From Pseudeuparius sepicola (Eukaryota; Arthropoda; Insecta; Coleoptera; Anthribidae), in contig OY987305.1 in NCBI GenBank assembly GCA_963920635.1, forward strand, positions 25,444,876 through 25,508,875: DNA of 64,000 bases, given 5' to 3'. The notes under the pieces were generated by a model. That model did not search any database, was not told the origin of the DNA, and saw only the letters and a list, made by a program, of their open reading frames with translations. Made by a program: the position numbers and the translations under genes. Shown one piece after another: positions 26,101 to 36,442 of the stretch. Positions within the stretch are counted from its first letter, which is position 1, and the number at the start of each line of letters is the position of its first letter.

Positions 26101-29100
26101 CCAGTAATACAGCTTCGCGAAAATTCAGAGGTTAAAGAGGGTTGCCACCCCCTTATATCCCCAGAATAAAAAAAATCGTGGTGCCAACTAGCGACGATGT
26201 GCGTTAATGAGAATTTGTCAGAAAGTATTTGTTTAGGTTGCCCAAGATGCCAGTAATACAGCTTCGCGAAAATTCAGAGGTTAAAGAGGGTTGCCACCCC
26301 CTTATAACCCTAGAATAAAAAAATCGTTGTGCCAACTAGCGACGATGTGCGTTAATGAGATTTTGTCAGAAAGTATCTATTTAGGTCTCCTAAGATGCCA
26401 GTAATACAGCTTCGCGAAAATTCAGAGGTTAAAGAGGGTTGCCACCCCCTTATAACCCTAGAATAATAAAATCGTGGTGCCAACTAGCGAAGATGTGCGT
26501 TAATGAGATTTTGCCAGAAAGTATCTATTTAGGTCTCCTAGGATGCCAGTAATACAGCTTCGCGAAAATTCAGAGGTTAAAGAGGGTTGCCACCCCCTTA
26601 TAACCCTAGAATAAAAAAATCGTGGTGCCAACTAGCGACGATGTGCGTTAATGAGAATTTGTCAAAAAGTATTTGTTTAGGTTGCCTAAGATGCCAGTAA
26701 TACAACTTCGCGAAAATTCAGAGGTTACAGAGGGTTGCCACCCCCTTATATCCCTAGAATAAAAAAATCGTGGTGCCAACTAGCGACGATGTGCGTTAAT
26801 GAGAATTTGTCAAAAAGTATTTTTTAGGTCTCCTAAGATGCCAGTAATACAGCTTCGCGAAAATTCAGAGGTTAAAGAGGGTTGCCACCCCCTTATAACC
26901 CTAGAATAAAAAAATCGTGGTGCCAACTAGCGAAGATGTGCGTTAATGAGATTTTGCCAGAAAGTATCTATTTAGGTCTCCTAGGATGCCAGTAATACAG
27001 CTTCGCGAAAATTCAGAGGTTAAAGAGGGTTGCCACCCCCTTATATCCCCAGAATAAAAAAAATCGTGGTGCCAACTAGCGAAGATGTGCGTTAATGAGA
27101 TTTTGCCAGAAAGTATCTATTTAGGTCTCCTAGGATGCCAGTAATACAGCTTCGCAAAAATTCAGAGGTTAAAGAGGGTTGCCACGCCCTTATACCCTAG
27201 AATAAAAAAATCGTGGTGCCAACTAGCGAAGATGTGCGTTAATGAGATTTTGCCAGAAAGTATCTATTTAGGTCTCCTAGGATGCCAGTAATACAGCTTC
27301 GCAAAAATTCAGAGGTTAAAGAGGGTTGCCACCCCCTTATAACCCTAGAATAAAAAATCGTGGTGCCAACTAGCGACGATGTGCGTTAATGAGATTTTGC
27401 CAGAAAGTATCTATTTAGGTCTCCTAGGATGCCAGTAATACAGCTTCGCGAAAATTCAGAGGTTAAAGAGGGTTGCCACCCCCTTATATCCCCAGAATAA
27501 AAAAAATCGTGGTGCCAACTAGCGACGATGTGCGTTAATGAGAATTTGTCAGAAAGTATTTGTTTAGGTTGCCCAAGATGCCAGTAATACAGCTTCGCGA
27601 AAATTCAGAGGTTAAAGAGGGTTGCCACCCCCTTATAGCCCCAGAATAAAAAAATCGTGGTGCCAACTAGCGACGATGTGCGTTAATGAGAATTTGTCAG
27701 AAAGTATCCGTTTAGGTTGCCTAAGATGCCAGTAATACAGCTTCGCGAAAATTCAGAGGTTAAAGAGGGTTGCCACCCCCTTATAACCCTAGAATAAAAA
27801 AATCGTTGTGCCAACTAGCGACGATGTGCGTTAATGAGAATTTGTCAAAAAGTATTTGTTTAGGTTGCCTAAGAGGCCAGTAATACAGCTTCGCGAAAAT
27901 TCAGAGGTTAAAGAGGGTTGCCACCCCCTTATAACCCTAGAATAAAAAAATCTTTGTGCCAACTAGCGACGATGTGCGTTAATGAGATTTTGTCAGAAAG
28001 TATCTATTTAGGTCTCCTAAGATGCCAGTAATACAGCTTCGCGAAAATTCAGAGGTTAAAGAGGGTTGCCACCCCCTTATAACCCTAGAATAAAAAAATC
28101 GTGGTGCCAACTAGCGAAGATGTGCGTTAATGAGATTTTGCCAGAAAGTATCTATTTAGGTCTCCTAGGATGCCAGTAATACAGCTTCGCGAAAATTCAG
28201 AGGTTAAAGAGGGTTGCCACCCCCTTATAGCCCCAGAATAAAAAAATTCGTGGTGCCAACTAGCGACGATGTGCGTTAATGAGATTTTGCCCGAAAGTAT
28301 CTATTTAGGTCTCCTAGGATGCCAGTAATACAGCTTCGCGAAAATTCAGAGGTTAAAGAGGGTTGCCACCCCCTTATAACCCTAGAATAAAAAAATCTTT
28401 GTGCCAACTAGCGACGATGTGCGTTAATGAGATTTTGTCAGAAAGTATCTATTTAGGTCTCCTAAGATGCCAGTAATACAGCTTCGCGAAAATTCAGAGG
28501 TTAAAGAGGGTTGCCACCCCCTTATAACCCTAGAATAAAAAAATCGTGGTGCCAACTAGCGAAGATGTGCGTTAATGAGATTTTGCCAGAAAGTATCTAT
28601 TTAGGTCTCCTAGGATGCCAGTAATACAGCTTCGCGAAAATTCAGAGGTTAAAGAGGGTTGCCACCCCCTTATAACCCCAGAATAAGAAAAATCGTGGTG
28701 CCAACTAGCGACGATGTGCGTTAATGAGATTTTGTCAGAAAGTATCTATTTAGGTCTCCTAAGATGCCAGTAGTACAGCTTCGCGAAAATTCAGAGGTTA
28801 AAGAGGTTTGCCACCCCCTTATAACCCCAGAATAAAAAAAATCGTGGTGCCAACTAGCGACGATGTGCGTTAATGAGATTTTGTCAGAAAGTATCTATTT
28901 AGGTCTCCTAAGATGCCAGTAATACAGCTTCGCGAAAATTCAGAGGTTAAAGAGGGTTGCCACCCCCTTATAACCCTAGAACAAAAAAAATCGTGGTGCC
29001 ATCTAGCGACGATGTGCGTTAATGAGAATTTGTCAAAAAGTATCTGTTTAGGTTGCCTAAGATGCCAGTAATACAGCTTCGCGAAAATTCAGAGGTTAAA

Positions 29101-30965
29101 GAGGGTTGCCACCCCCTTATAAACCTAGAATAAAAAAATCGTGGTGCCAACTAGCGACGATCTGAGTTAATGAGAATTAGTCAAAAAGTGTCTGTTTAGG
29201 TTGCCTAAGATGCCAGTAATACAGCTTCGAGGGAATTCAGAGGTTAAAGAGGGTTGCCACCCCCTTATAACCCCAGAATAAAAAAATCGTGGTGCCAACT
29301 ATCGACGATGTGCGTTAATGAGAATTTGTCAAAAAGTATTTGTTTAGGAAGATGCCAGTAATACAGCTTCGCGAAAATTCAGAGGTTAAAGAGGGTTGCC
29401 ACCCCCTTATAGCCCCAGAATAAAAAAATTCGTGGTGCCAACTAGCGACGATGTGCGTTAATGAGATTTTGCCAGAAAGTATCTATTTAGGTCTCCTAAG
29501 ATGCCAGTAATACAGCTTCGCGAAAATTCAGAGGTTAAAGAGGGTTGCCACCCCCTTATAACCCTAGAATAAAAAAATCGTGGTGCCAACTAGCGAAGAT
29601 GTGCGTTAATGAGATTTTGCCAGAAAGTATCTATTTAGGTCTCCTAGGATGCCAGTAATACAGCTTCGCGAAAATTCAGAGGTTAAAGAGGGTTGCCACC
29701 CCCTTATAACCCTAGAATAAAAAAATCGTGGTGCCAACTAGCGACGATGTGCGTTAATGAGAATTTGTCAAAAAGTATTTGTTTAGGTTGCCTAAGATGC
29801 CAGTAATACAATTTCGCGAAAATTCAGAGGTTACAGAGGGTTGCCACCCCCTTATAGCCCCAGAATAAAAAAATTCGTGGTGCCAACTAGCGACGATGTG
29901 CGTTAATGAGAATTTGTCAGAAAGTATTTGTTTAGGTTGCCCAAGATGCCAGTAATACAGCTTCGCGAAAATTCAGAGGTTAAAGAGGGTTGCCACCCCC
30001 TTATAACCCTAGAATAAAAAAATCGTGGTGCCAACTAGCGACGATGTGCGTTAATGAGAATTTGTCAAAAAGTATCTATTTAGGTCTCCTAAGATGCCAG
30101 TAATACAGCTTCGCGAAAATTCAGAGGTTAAAGAGGGTTGCCACCCCCTTATAACCCTAGAATAAAAAAATCGTGGTGCCAACTAGCGAAGATGTGCGTT
30201 AATGAGATTTTGCCAGAAAGTATCTATTTAGGTCTCCTAGGATGCCAGTAATACAGCTTCGCGAAAATTCAGAGGTTAAAGAGGGTTGCCACCCCCTTAT
30301 ATCCCCAGAATAAAAAAAATCGTGGTGCCAACTAGCGAAGATGTGCGTTAATGAGATTTTGCCAGAAAGTATCTATTTAGGTCTCCTAGGATGCCAGTAA
30401 TACAGCTTCGCAAAAATTCAGAGGTTAAAGAGGGTTGCCACGCCCTTATAACCCTAGAATAAAAAAATCGTGGTGCCAACTAGCGAAGAGTGCGTTAATG
30501 AGATTTTGCCAGAAAGTATCTATTTAGGTCTCCTAGGATGCCAGTAATACATCTTCGCAAAAATTCAGAGGTTAAAGAGGGTTGCCACCCCCTTATAACC
30601 CTAGAATAAAAAAATCGTGGTGCCAACTAGCGACGATGTGCGTTAATGAGATTTTGCCAGAAAGTATCTATTTAGGTCTCCTAGGATGCCAGTAATAGAG
30701 CTTCGCGAAAATTCAGAGGTTAAAGAGGGTTGCCACCCCCTTATATCCCCAGAATAAAAAAAATCGTGGTGCCAACTAGCGACGATGTGCGTTAATGAGA
30801 ATTTGTCAAAAAGTATTTGTTTAGGTTGCCCAAGATGCCAGTAATACAGCTTCGCGAAAATTCAGAGGTTAAAGAGGGTTGCCACCCCCTTATAGCCCCA
30901 GAATAAAAAAAATCGTGGTGCCAACTAGCGACGATGTGCGTTAATGAGAATTTGTCAGAAAGTAT
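20150..30965 (+). repeat. ~5.48-kb higher-order repeat, two adjacent copies
   Basis: Private variants in 20150-25633 recur at a constant shift in 25634-30965. GAGGTTTTGCC lies at 20281 and 25765 (shift 5484), CTTCGCAAAAAATCAG at 20481 and 25965, and AAGAGGCCAG and the ATAAGAAAAA variant (23201 and 28683) at shift 5482. The two-base change in shift is explained by two single-base deletions in the second copy. The unit is about 37 monomers. The second copy lost one monomer near 30600, after which the shift falls to 5332. Confidence 0.85.
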
Positions 30966-32440
30966 CCGTTTAGGTTGCCTAAGATGCCAGTAATACAGCT
31001 TCGCGAAAATTCAGAGGTTAAAGAGATTTGCCACCCCCTTATAACCCTAGAATAAAAAAATCGTTGTGCCAACTAGCGACGATGTGCGTTAATGAGAATT
31101 TGTCAAAAAGTATTTGTTTAGGTTGCCTAAGATGCCAGTAATACAGCTTCGCGAAAATTCAGAGGTTAAAGAGGGTTGCCACCCCCTTATAACCCTAGAA
31201 TAAAAAAATCTTTGTGCCAACTAGCGACGATGTGCGTTAATGAGATTTTGTCAGAAAGTATCTATTTAGGTCTCCTAAGATGCCAGTAATACAGCTTCGC
31301 GAAAATTCAGAGGTTAAAGAGGGTTGCCACCCCCTTATAACCCTAGAATAAAAAAATCGTTGTGCCAACTAGCGACGATGTGCGTTAATGAGAATTTATC
31401 AAAAAGTATTTGTTTAGGTTGCCTAAGATGCCGGTAATACAGCTTCGCGAAAATTCAGAGGTTAAAGAGGGTTGCCACCCCCTTATAACCCTAGAATAAA
31501 AAAATCGTTGTGCTAACTAGCGACGATGTGCGTTAATGAGATTTTGTCAGAAAGTATCTATTTAGGTCTCCTAAGATGCCAGTAATACAGCTTCGCGAAA
31601 ATTCAGAGGTTAAAGAGGGTTGCCACCCCCTTATAACCCTTGAATAAAAAAATCGTGGTGCCAACTAGCGAAGATGTGCGTTAATGAGATTTTGCCAGAA
31701 AGTATCTATTTAGGTCTCCTAGGATGCCAGTAATACAGCTTCGCGAAAATTCAGAGGTTAAAGAGGGTTGCCACCCCCTTATAACCCCAGAATAAAAAAA
31801 AATCGTGGTGCCAACTAGCGACGATGTGCGTTAATGAGATTTTGTCAGAAAGTATCTATTTAGGTCTCCTAAGATGCCAGTAATACAGCTTCGCGAAAAT
31901 TCAGAGGTTAAAGAGGTTTGCCACCCCCTTATAACCCCAGAATAAAAAAATCGTGGTGCCAACTAGCGACGATGTGCGTTAATGAGATTTTGTCAGAAAG
32001 TATCTATTTAGGTCTCCTAAGATGCCAGTAATACAGCTTCGCGAAAATTCAGAGGTTAAAGAGGGTTGCCACCCCCTTATAACCCTAGAACAAAAAAAAT
32101 CGTGGTGCCATCTATAGACGATGTGCGTTAATGAGAATTTGTCAAAAAGTATCTGTTTAGGTTGCCTAAGATGCCAGTAATACAGCTTCGCGAAAATTCA
32201 GAGGTTAAAGAGGGTTGCCACCCCCTTATAAACCTAGAATAAAAAAATCGTGGTGCCAACTAGCGACGATCTGCGTTAATGAGAATTAGTCAAAAAGTGT
32301 CTGTTTAGGTTGCCTAAGATGCCAGTAATACAGCTTCGAGAGAATTCAGAGGTTAAAGAGGGTTGCCACCCCCTTATAACCCCAGAATAAAAAAATCGTG
32401 GTGCCAACTATCGACGATGTGCGTTAATGAGAATTTGTCA
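30966..32440 (+). repeat. Third, partial copy of the higher-order repeat
   Basis: The variant order TATCCGTTTAGG, ATCGTTGTGCC, CCATCTA, GAATTAGTCAAAAAGTGTCTG, ACTATCGACG matches 22221-23830 and 27703-29310. The GAATTAGTC marker lies at 23692, 29174 and 32283. The shift from the second copy goes from 3258 to 3109, so one monomer was lost on the way. Confidence 0.75.
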
Positions 32441-32825
32441 GAAAGTATTTGTTTAGGTTGCCCAAGATGCCAGTAATACAGCTTCGCGAAAATTCAGAGG
32501 TTAAAGAGGGTTGCCACCCCCTTATATCCCCAGAATAAAAAAAATCGTGGTGCCAACTAGCGACGATGTGCGTTAATGGGAATTTGTCAGAAAGTATTTG
32601 TTTAGGTTGCCCAAGATGCCAGTAATACAGCTTCGCGAAAATTCAGAGGTTAAAGAGGGTTGCCACCCCCTTATAGCCCCAGAATAAAAAAAATCGTGGT
32701 GCCAACTAGCGACGATGTGCGTTAATGAGAATTTGTCAGAAAGTATTTGTTTAGGTTGCCCAAGATGCCAGTAATACAGCTTCGCGAAAATTCAGAGGTT
32801 AAAGAGGGTTGCCACCCCCTTTTAC

Positions 32826-32968
32826 TTGTAGTATAAAAAATTATTTACCTCGTCTAATCTGCGAATGCTCAGTTTCGCCTATAGCATCCTGTCTAATTTT
32901 GGAAGTCATTTGAAAGTATGTAAGAAAAGTAGAGGGTGCTGTACGTAAGTATATAAATTATTTCTTTT
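32826..32968. other. Non-satellite flank downstream of the transposase remnant
   Basis: The satellite stops inside its CCACCCCCTT block. The following TTACTTGTAGTATAAAAAA looks like a mutated version of the normal continuation, then unrelated AT-rich DNA follows up to the end of the minus-strand coding remains. I see no inverted terminus matching the other edge of the insertion. Confidence 0.5.
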
Positions 32969-33470
32969 TTACTGTTGAAGAGACACATTTGATGTTCTTA
33001 ATTGCTTTATTACATCGTCCAGTGTGTAAGGTTCTGGATATTCAAAATTGAAATCCTCAATACCATACAACTTCCTGTATTTCCCTACAATGTCACCTTC
33101 CTCGTCTTTCATACCATAATTCCGAAATATTAGTTTTGCGTTGATATGCCCCAGCAACACATATATAGTAAATTCTTCATCTGAGATATTGGCATACCGC
33201 ATGATCTTCTGGCAGATATCAATTGATGTGTCCAAACTTATAAATGCAACGGAGTAATCCCATTTTAAAAGTGCCCGATCGACATTTGCATTGTATCTGG
33301 CACAGTCAACATGAGTTTTCTTCTCCAGGACAATCTTATGTAAATAATCTAGGTAGTGCTGTACGAAACTATCAACCTCAATTTCGCTAATATTCACACG
33401 ACTAGTCTGATCTTTTGTTTTGAAAGGGTCATCTCCAAAGTTGGCGCAAAGGGGGCATTTATATATAAAA
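32969..33470 (-). pseudogene. C-terminal segment of the protease region
   Basis: The frame is open from about 33470, with KCPLCANFGDDPF upstream of the first ATG at 33397, and gives 142 residues from that ATG. I do not recognise a clear domain. In register, the protease nucleophile motif (Q..D.CG) should fall here. DTSIDICQKIM at residues 56-66 may be a damaged remnant with the CG lost, but this is a guess. It could also be an independent C-terminal extension. Confidence 0.45.
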
Positions 33471-33480
33471 TCTGTCGATA

Positions 33481-33673
33481 ATATTATTCTGTGGATAGGT
33501 TGTAGTTTTTACTTGGATTTAACAAGAACATTTCGCTTAACACAATTAGAAGCCAATGGTTCTGGTTGCAATTGTAAGGTATCACTACGAACCGAATTCC
33601 TTTCCAAGGCTTTATCAGTGGAGCAAATTCCGTATATTTCTTGATTTGTTCATTGAAAAGCAAATGTGCGGAT
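33481..33673 (-). pseudogene. Ulp1-like protease segment carrying catalytic His
   Basis: A stop-bounded minus-strand frame without an ATG. It reads DTISAHLLFNEQIKKY, then FVVIPYNCNQNHWLLIVL, then MFLLNPSKNY, ending at a TAA. NHWLLIV matches the catalytic His block of C48 peptidases. The usual downstream Asp (as in LLDP) is Asn here (33517-33519), so even without frameshifts the catalytic triad looks damaged. Confidence 0.6.
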
Positions 33674-33679
33674 ATGGTA

Positions 33680-34317
33680 TCAATATAATAAATATCCTGT
33701 CGTCCTTAGAGAATACGCAAAAGCGTCCAAACAATAATCTGATACCCACCTTGATGTTCCGTCTTCCGAAAAATCGATGCTATTATATCGGGAGAGTAAG
33801 ATTCTGAAATCGGAACTGGCCATCGTTAGCATTTGGCCACAATATTTGTATTTGGATAGTATGAAGTCTGTTTGCAAAGCAGTCGACATATAATAATCGG
33901 TGTTGTAGAACAATCCGTTATTTAGGGCTCGTTTGTCAGGTTCATCGACTACTGTAACAACTGCGTTATCGTCATTGCAGATTCGACTGTCCTCTTGTAC
34001 AGAGGTTGCACTTTCTTGCGTCTCTACAGCTTTCAAATATTTATTATAAAAGAAACCCTTACGTTTCTTCGACCTCTTCCATCCTTCTTCGACAGACAAT
34101 CCACCATCTACGTTGCTATTAGCTTCGGTGTCTTTCTTCAGCTTTTTCCGTGGAGTTTTCCCTATATCGAGTCGAATCGCTTTTAAATCTGACTTCATCC
34201 TATCGCGTAATTGCGAAACAAACCTACCCAGTTTAACATTCGATTGGCCGCGTAAAATTTCCTTTTTAACGATCTTATACCAGCATTCAGCGTTAGCATT
34301 GCTGAACCTACCGCAAC
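33680..34317 (-). pseudogene. Transposase third acidic residue and start of protease domain
   Basis: The frame is open from about 34317, upstream of the first ATG at 34198. It begins RFSNANAECWYKIVKKE with the third catalytic acidic residue, then ILRGQSNVKLGRF. A basic linker (TPRKKLKKD, WKRSKKRKGFF) follows, and then a segment ending TSRWVSDYCLDAFAYSL. That segment resembles the 'W..d..i......' opening of Ulp1-type proteases. It ends at a TGA at 33680, where a frameshift leads into the His segment. Confidence 0.65.
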
Positions 34318-34565
34318 ATAATATACCTATCTGACCGAAGGGGAGCGAATGGCATTAGTCTCTTTAACAGATAAGTACAAAACTCATCAGATTTGTAGGG
34401 GTTCCTTTCGTAATCTTCAGTAACTGCCCTTTTATCAATAATATCCACGACGTCGACATATATCCTGAGAAAGTACACAGAAAAAGACGACGACTTGTAT
34501 TCGCCTGCTACTACCCCCTCGTCGAATTCAATGTCTTCAAACTTAAGTTTAACATTTTCCCGCAA
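34308..34565 (-). pseudogene. Transposase segment 3
   Basis: An 85-residue frame starting MRENVKLKFEDIEFDEGVV and ending FAPLRSDRYIMLR at a TAG (34308-34310). A one-base shift there joins it to the next segment, which starts RFSNANAECWY. The ATG is internal to the old protein and is not a real start. Confidence 0.65.
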
Positions 34566-34861
34566 TCCAGGAGAGCTTCCGAATTATCGTAACTCTCAGA
34601 TGTCAGTTCTTTTATGGCTTTCGTGACGTCATCATCGAACACCGGGTTTAGCAGCAACACCAGGACGTTTTGGAATTGAAAGGTCATTTCTTCTAATGAC
34701 ACACACTGGACTGGAACTGCAACTGCATTTACTATGCCATCTATTATGTCGCTTTTTCTTTTTGATTGCGCCAATCTGTTGCAAACCATCTTTATAAAAT
34801 GAGCACGACAACATTTCAACTTTACAAGTGAAACCGTTCTTGCGTCATCGATATTTGTCAC
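34511..34861 (-). pseudogene. Transposase segment 2 (middle region)
   Basis: A 116-residue frame with VKLKCCRAHFIKMVCNRL at residues 13-30. This corresponds to the Cys/His-rich stretch between the second and third acidic residues. Near 34565 the sense frame shifts. The last ~18 residues of this frame (from GKMLNLS on) are out of register, and the proper continuation is LRENVKLKFEDIEFDEG in the next frame. Confidence 0.65.
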
Positions 34862-35025
34862 AAATTTATAACAGACCTAGAGGTAGCTGTATAACGTCAA
34901 ACCATTCAATCCAAATCCATCAACGCAAAGCTCCAGTCTGTTACAATTATGTCGAATACTGGCCACTTTCTTTTACATACGGTTACGATAAAGTATTTAA
35001 AATGCAGTAAAAACGATGTAATGGT

Positions 35026-35442
35026 TCAGGAATCGTGCTTACTGCTAATCAATTCCGCGATTGGCAATATACTGCCAGTAACATTAACTACAAGACTGTA
35101 ATACAAAATACGATGTCCCTTGTCATAAATAGATGGTCTCACAACAGATCCGGTAGCATCTAGGTATCCAGTTATTCGCTCCCCTATTTTTATTAGAACA
35201 TCCAGTTGTTCCTTCGTGTAGACGTGGACAAGAGTCCAGCCATCAGGATCTTGAATATATTTATCATCTTTGGGCTGCTCTATGGACCTTTTCAGGATAT
35301 CCCACAAAGGATCAGGATGGAAGTCGGGTTCTGACAAGGCCTCGGATCTTGTTTTCTGGTAGACAGAGAGCGAACGAAGGTTCTGCCAGTTTCCTTCATA
35401 AATTAAATCATCTTCAACCTTCTCTATTTCTTTACTTCTCAT
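35026..35442 (-). pseudogene. Transposase segment 1 (first catalytic Asp)
   Basis: A 138-residue open frame. Residues 92-101 read GYLDATGSVV, the usual setting of the first catalytic Asp in this group. Its ATG (35440-35442) straddles the satellite junction and is probably accidental, so the original N-terminus is lost. It ends at a TGA following ISSKHDS. The same frame then continues through the stop with the second Asp region, ending again at a TGA near 34891. The first stop is therefore a nonsense change and not a frameshift. Confidence 0.7.
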
Positions 35443-36442
35443 CTATTTAGGTCTCATAATATGCCAGTAATACAGCTTCGCGAAAATTCAGAGGTTAAAG
35501 AGGGTTACCATACCCCCTTATACCCCCAGAATAAAAAAAATCGTGGTGCCAACTAGCGACGATGTGCGTTAATGAGATTTTGTCAGAAATTATCTATTTA
35601 GGTCTCCTAAGATGCCAGTAATACAGCTTCGCGAAAATAAATTCAGAGGTTAAAGAGGGTTGCCACCCCCTTATAACCCTACATTAAAAAAAATCGTGGT
35701 GAAAATTTGCGACGATGTGCGTTAATGAGAATTTGTCAAAAAGTATCTGTTTAGGTTGCCTAAGATGCCAGTAATAGAGCTTCGCGAAAATTGAGAGGTT
35801 AAAGAGGGTTGCCACCCCCTTATAGCCCCAGAATAAAAAAATTCGTGGTGCCAACTAGCGACGATGTGCGTTAATGAGATTTTTTCAGAAAGTATCTATT
35901 TGGGTCTCCTAAGATGCCAGTAATACAGCTTCGCGAAAATTCAGAGGTTAAAGAGGGTTGCCACCCCCTTATACCCCTAGAATCAAAAAAATCGTGGTGC
36001 CAACTAGCGACGATGTGCGTTAATGAGATTTTGTCAGAAAGTATCTATGTGATCTCCTAAGATGCCAGTAATACAGCTTCGCGAAAATTCAGAGGTTAAA
36101 GAGGGTTGCCACCCCCTTATAACCCCAGAATAAAAAAAATCGTGGTGCCAACTAGAGACGATGTGCGTTAATGAGATTTTGTCAGAAAGTATCTATTTAG
36201 GTCTCCTAAGATGCCAGTAATACAGCTTCGCGAAAATTCAGAGGTTAAAGAGGGTTGCCTACCCCTTATAGCCCCAGAATAAAAAAATTCGTGGTGCCAA
36301 CTAGCGACGATCTGCGTTAATGAGACTTTGTCAGAAAGTATCTATTTATAAAAATTCAGAGGTTAAAGAGGGTTGCCACCCCCTTATAGCCCCAGAATAA
36401 AAAAATTCGTGGTACCAACTATTGACGATCTGCGTTAATGAG
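35443..36442 (+). repeat. 149-bp satellite, distal short array (~7 monomers)
   Basis: The same monomer and orientation as the main array resume at ATCTATTTAGGTCTC. This is a different phase from where the left array stopped (CCACCCCCTT). These copies are more diverged, with GAAAATTTGCGACG, a 4-bp insertion in AAAATAAATTCAGAGG, and a monomer shortened by an internal deletion near 36348. The array ends at TGCGTTAATGAGAT. Confidence 0.95.

Larger units (their letters stand above)
1441..32825 (+). repeat. 149-bp satellite DNA array (about 210 monomers)
   Basis: A continuous head-to-tail array. Successive CTAGCGACGA landmarks at 6721, 6870, 7019 and 7168 give a period of 149 bp; elsewhere it runs 148-150 because the A-run changes length. 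Constant blocks in each monomer are GTGGTGCCAACTAGCGACGA, TGTGCGTTAATGAGA, GATGCCAGTAATACAGC, the 8-bp palindrome TTCGCGAA, GAGGTTAAAGAGGGTTGCCA, and AGAATAAA plus an A-run. Two main variants interchange: one has GAATTTGTCAGAAAGTATTT then GGTTGCCCAAG, the other GATTTTGCCAGAAAGTATCT then GGTCTCCTAAG. All copies face the same way. The period is close to a nucleosome core length. Open frames across two or three monomers (for example 9863-10075, 10310-10516, 11649-11891, minus strand) follow the repeat and are not genes. Confidence 0.98.
32969..35442 (-). pseudogene. DDE transposase with Ulp1-like protease domain, degenerate
   Basis: A single ancestral minus-strand gene now spread over several frames, read from 35442 down to 32969. 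In order it shows a DDE/RNase H-fold transposase core and then a C48 (Ulp1/SUMO-protease-like) segment. The three acidic transposase positions are recognisable: D in YLDATGSVV (residue 95 of the first segment), D in VTDWSFALM (34936-34938) and E in SNANAECWY (34286-34288). RAHFIKMV lies between the second and third, as in this insect transposase group. The protease His is in NQNHWLLIV (33556-33558). There is an in-frame stop after the first segment and frameshifts near 34860, 34565, 34315, 33675 and 33480. It sits in the 149-bp satellite and its 5' end is cut exactly at the satellite edge. Family placement is from motif memory; a Mutator-like or related superfamily is likely but unproven. Confidence 0.75.

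Noticed and set aside
1441..32825. CENP-B box in the 149-bp satellite
   Set aside because: CTTCGCGAAAATTCAGAG matches the TTCG and the following A of the box but not the CGGG part, so only six of nine core positions agree. It is not enough to call a CENP-B site.
33420..34334. Plus-strand frames opposite the transposase remnant (33420-33644, 33556-33807, 33995-34186, 34113-34334)
   Set aside because: They lie antisense to segments with clear transposase and protease motifs and have no family match.
1441..36442. CRISPR array (many regular direct repeats)
   Set aside because: There are no unique spacers between short repeats: the whole 149-bp unit is repeated. The setting is eukaryotic and there are no cas genes.
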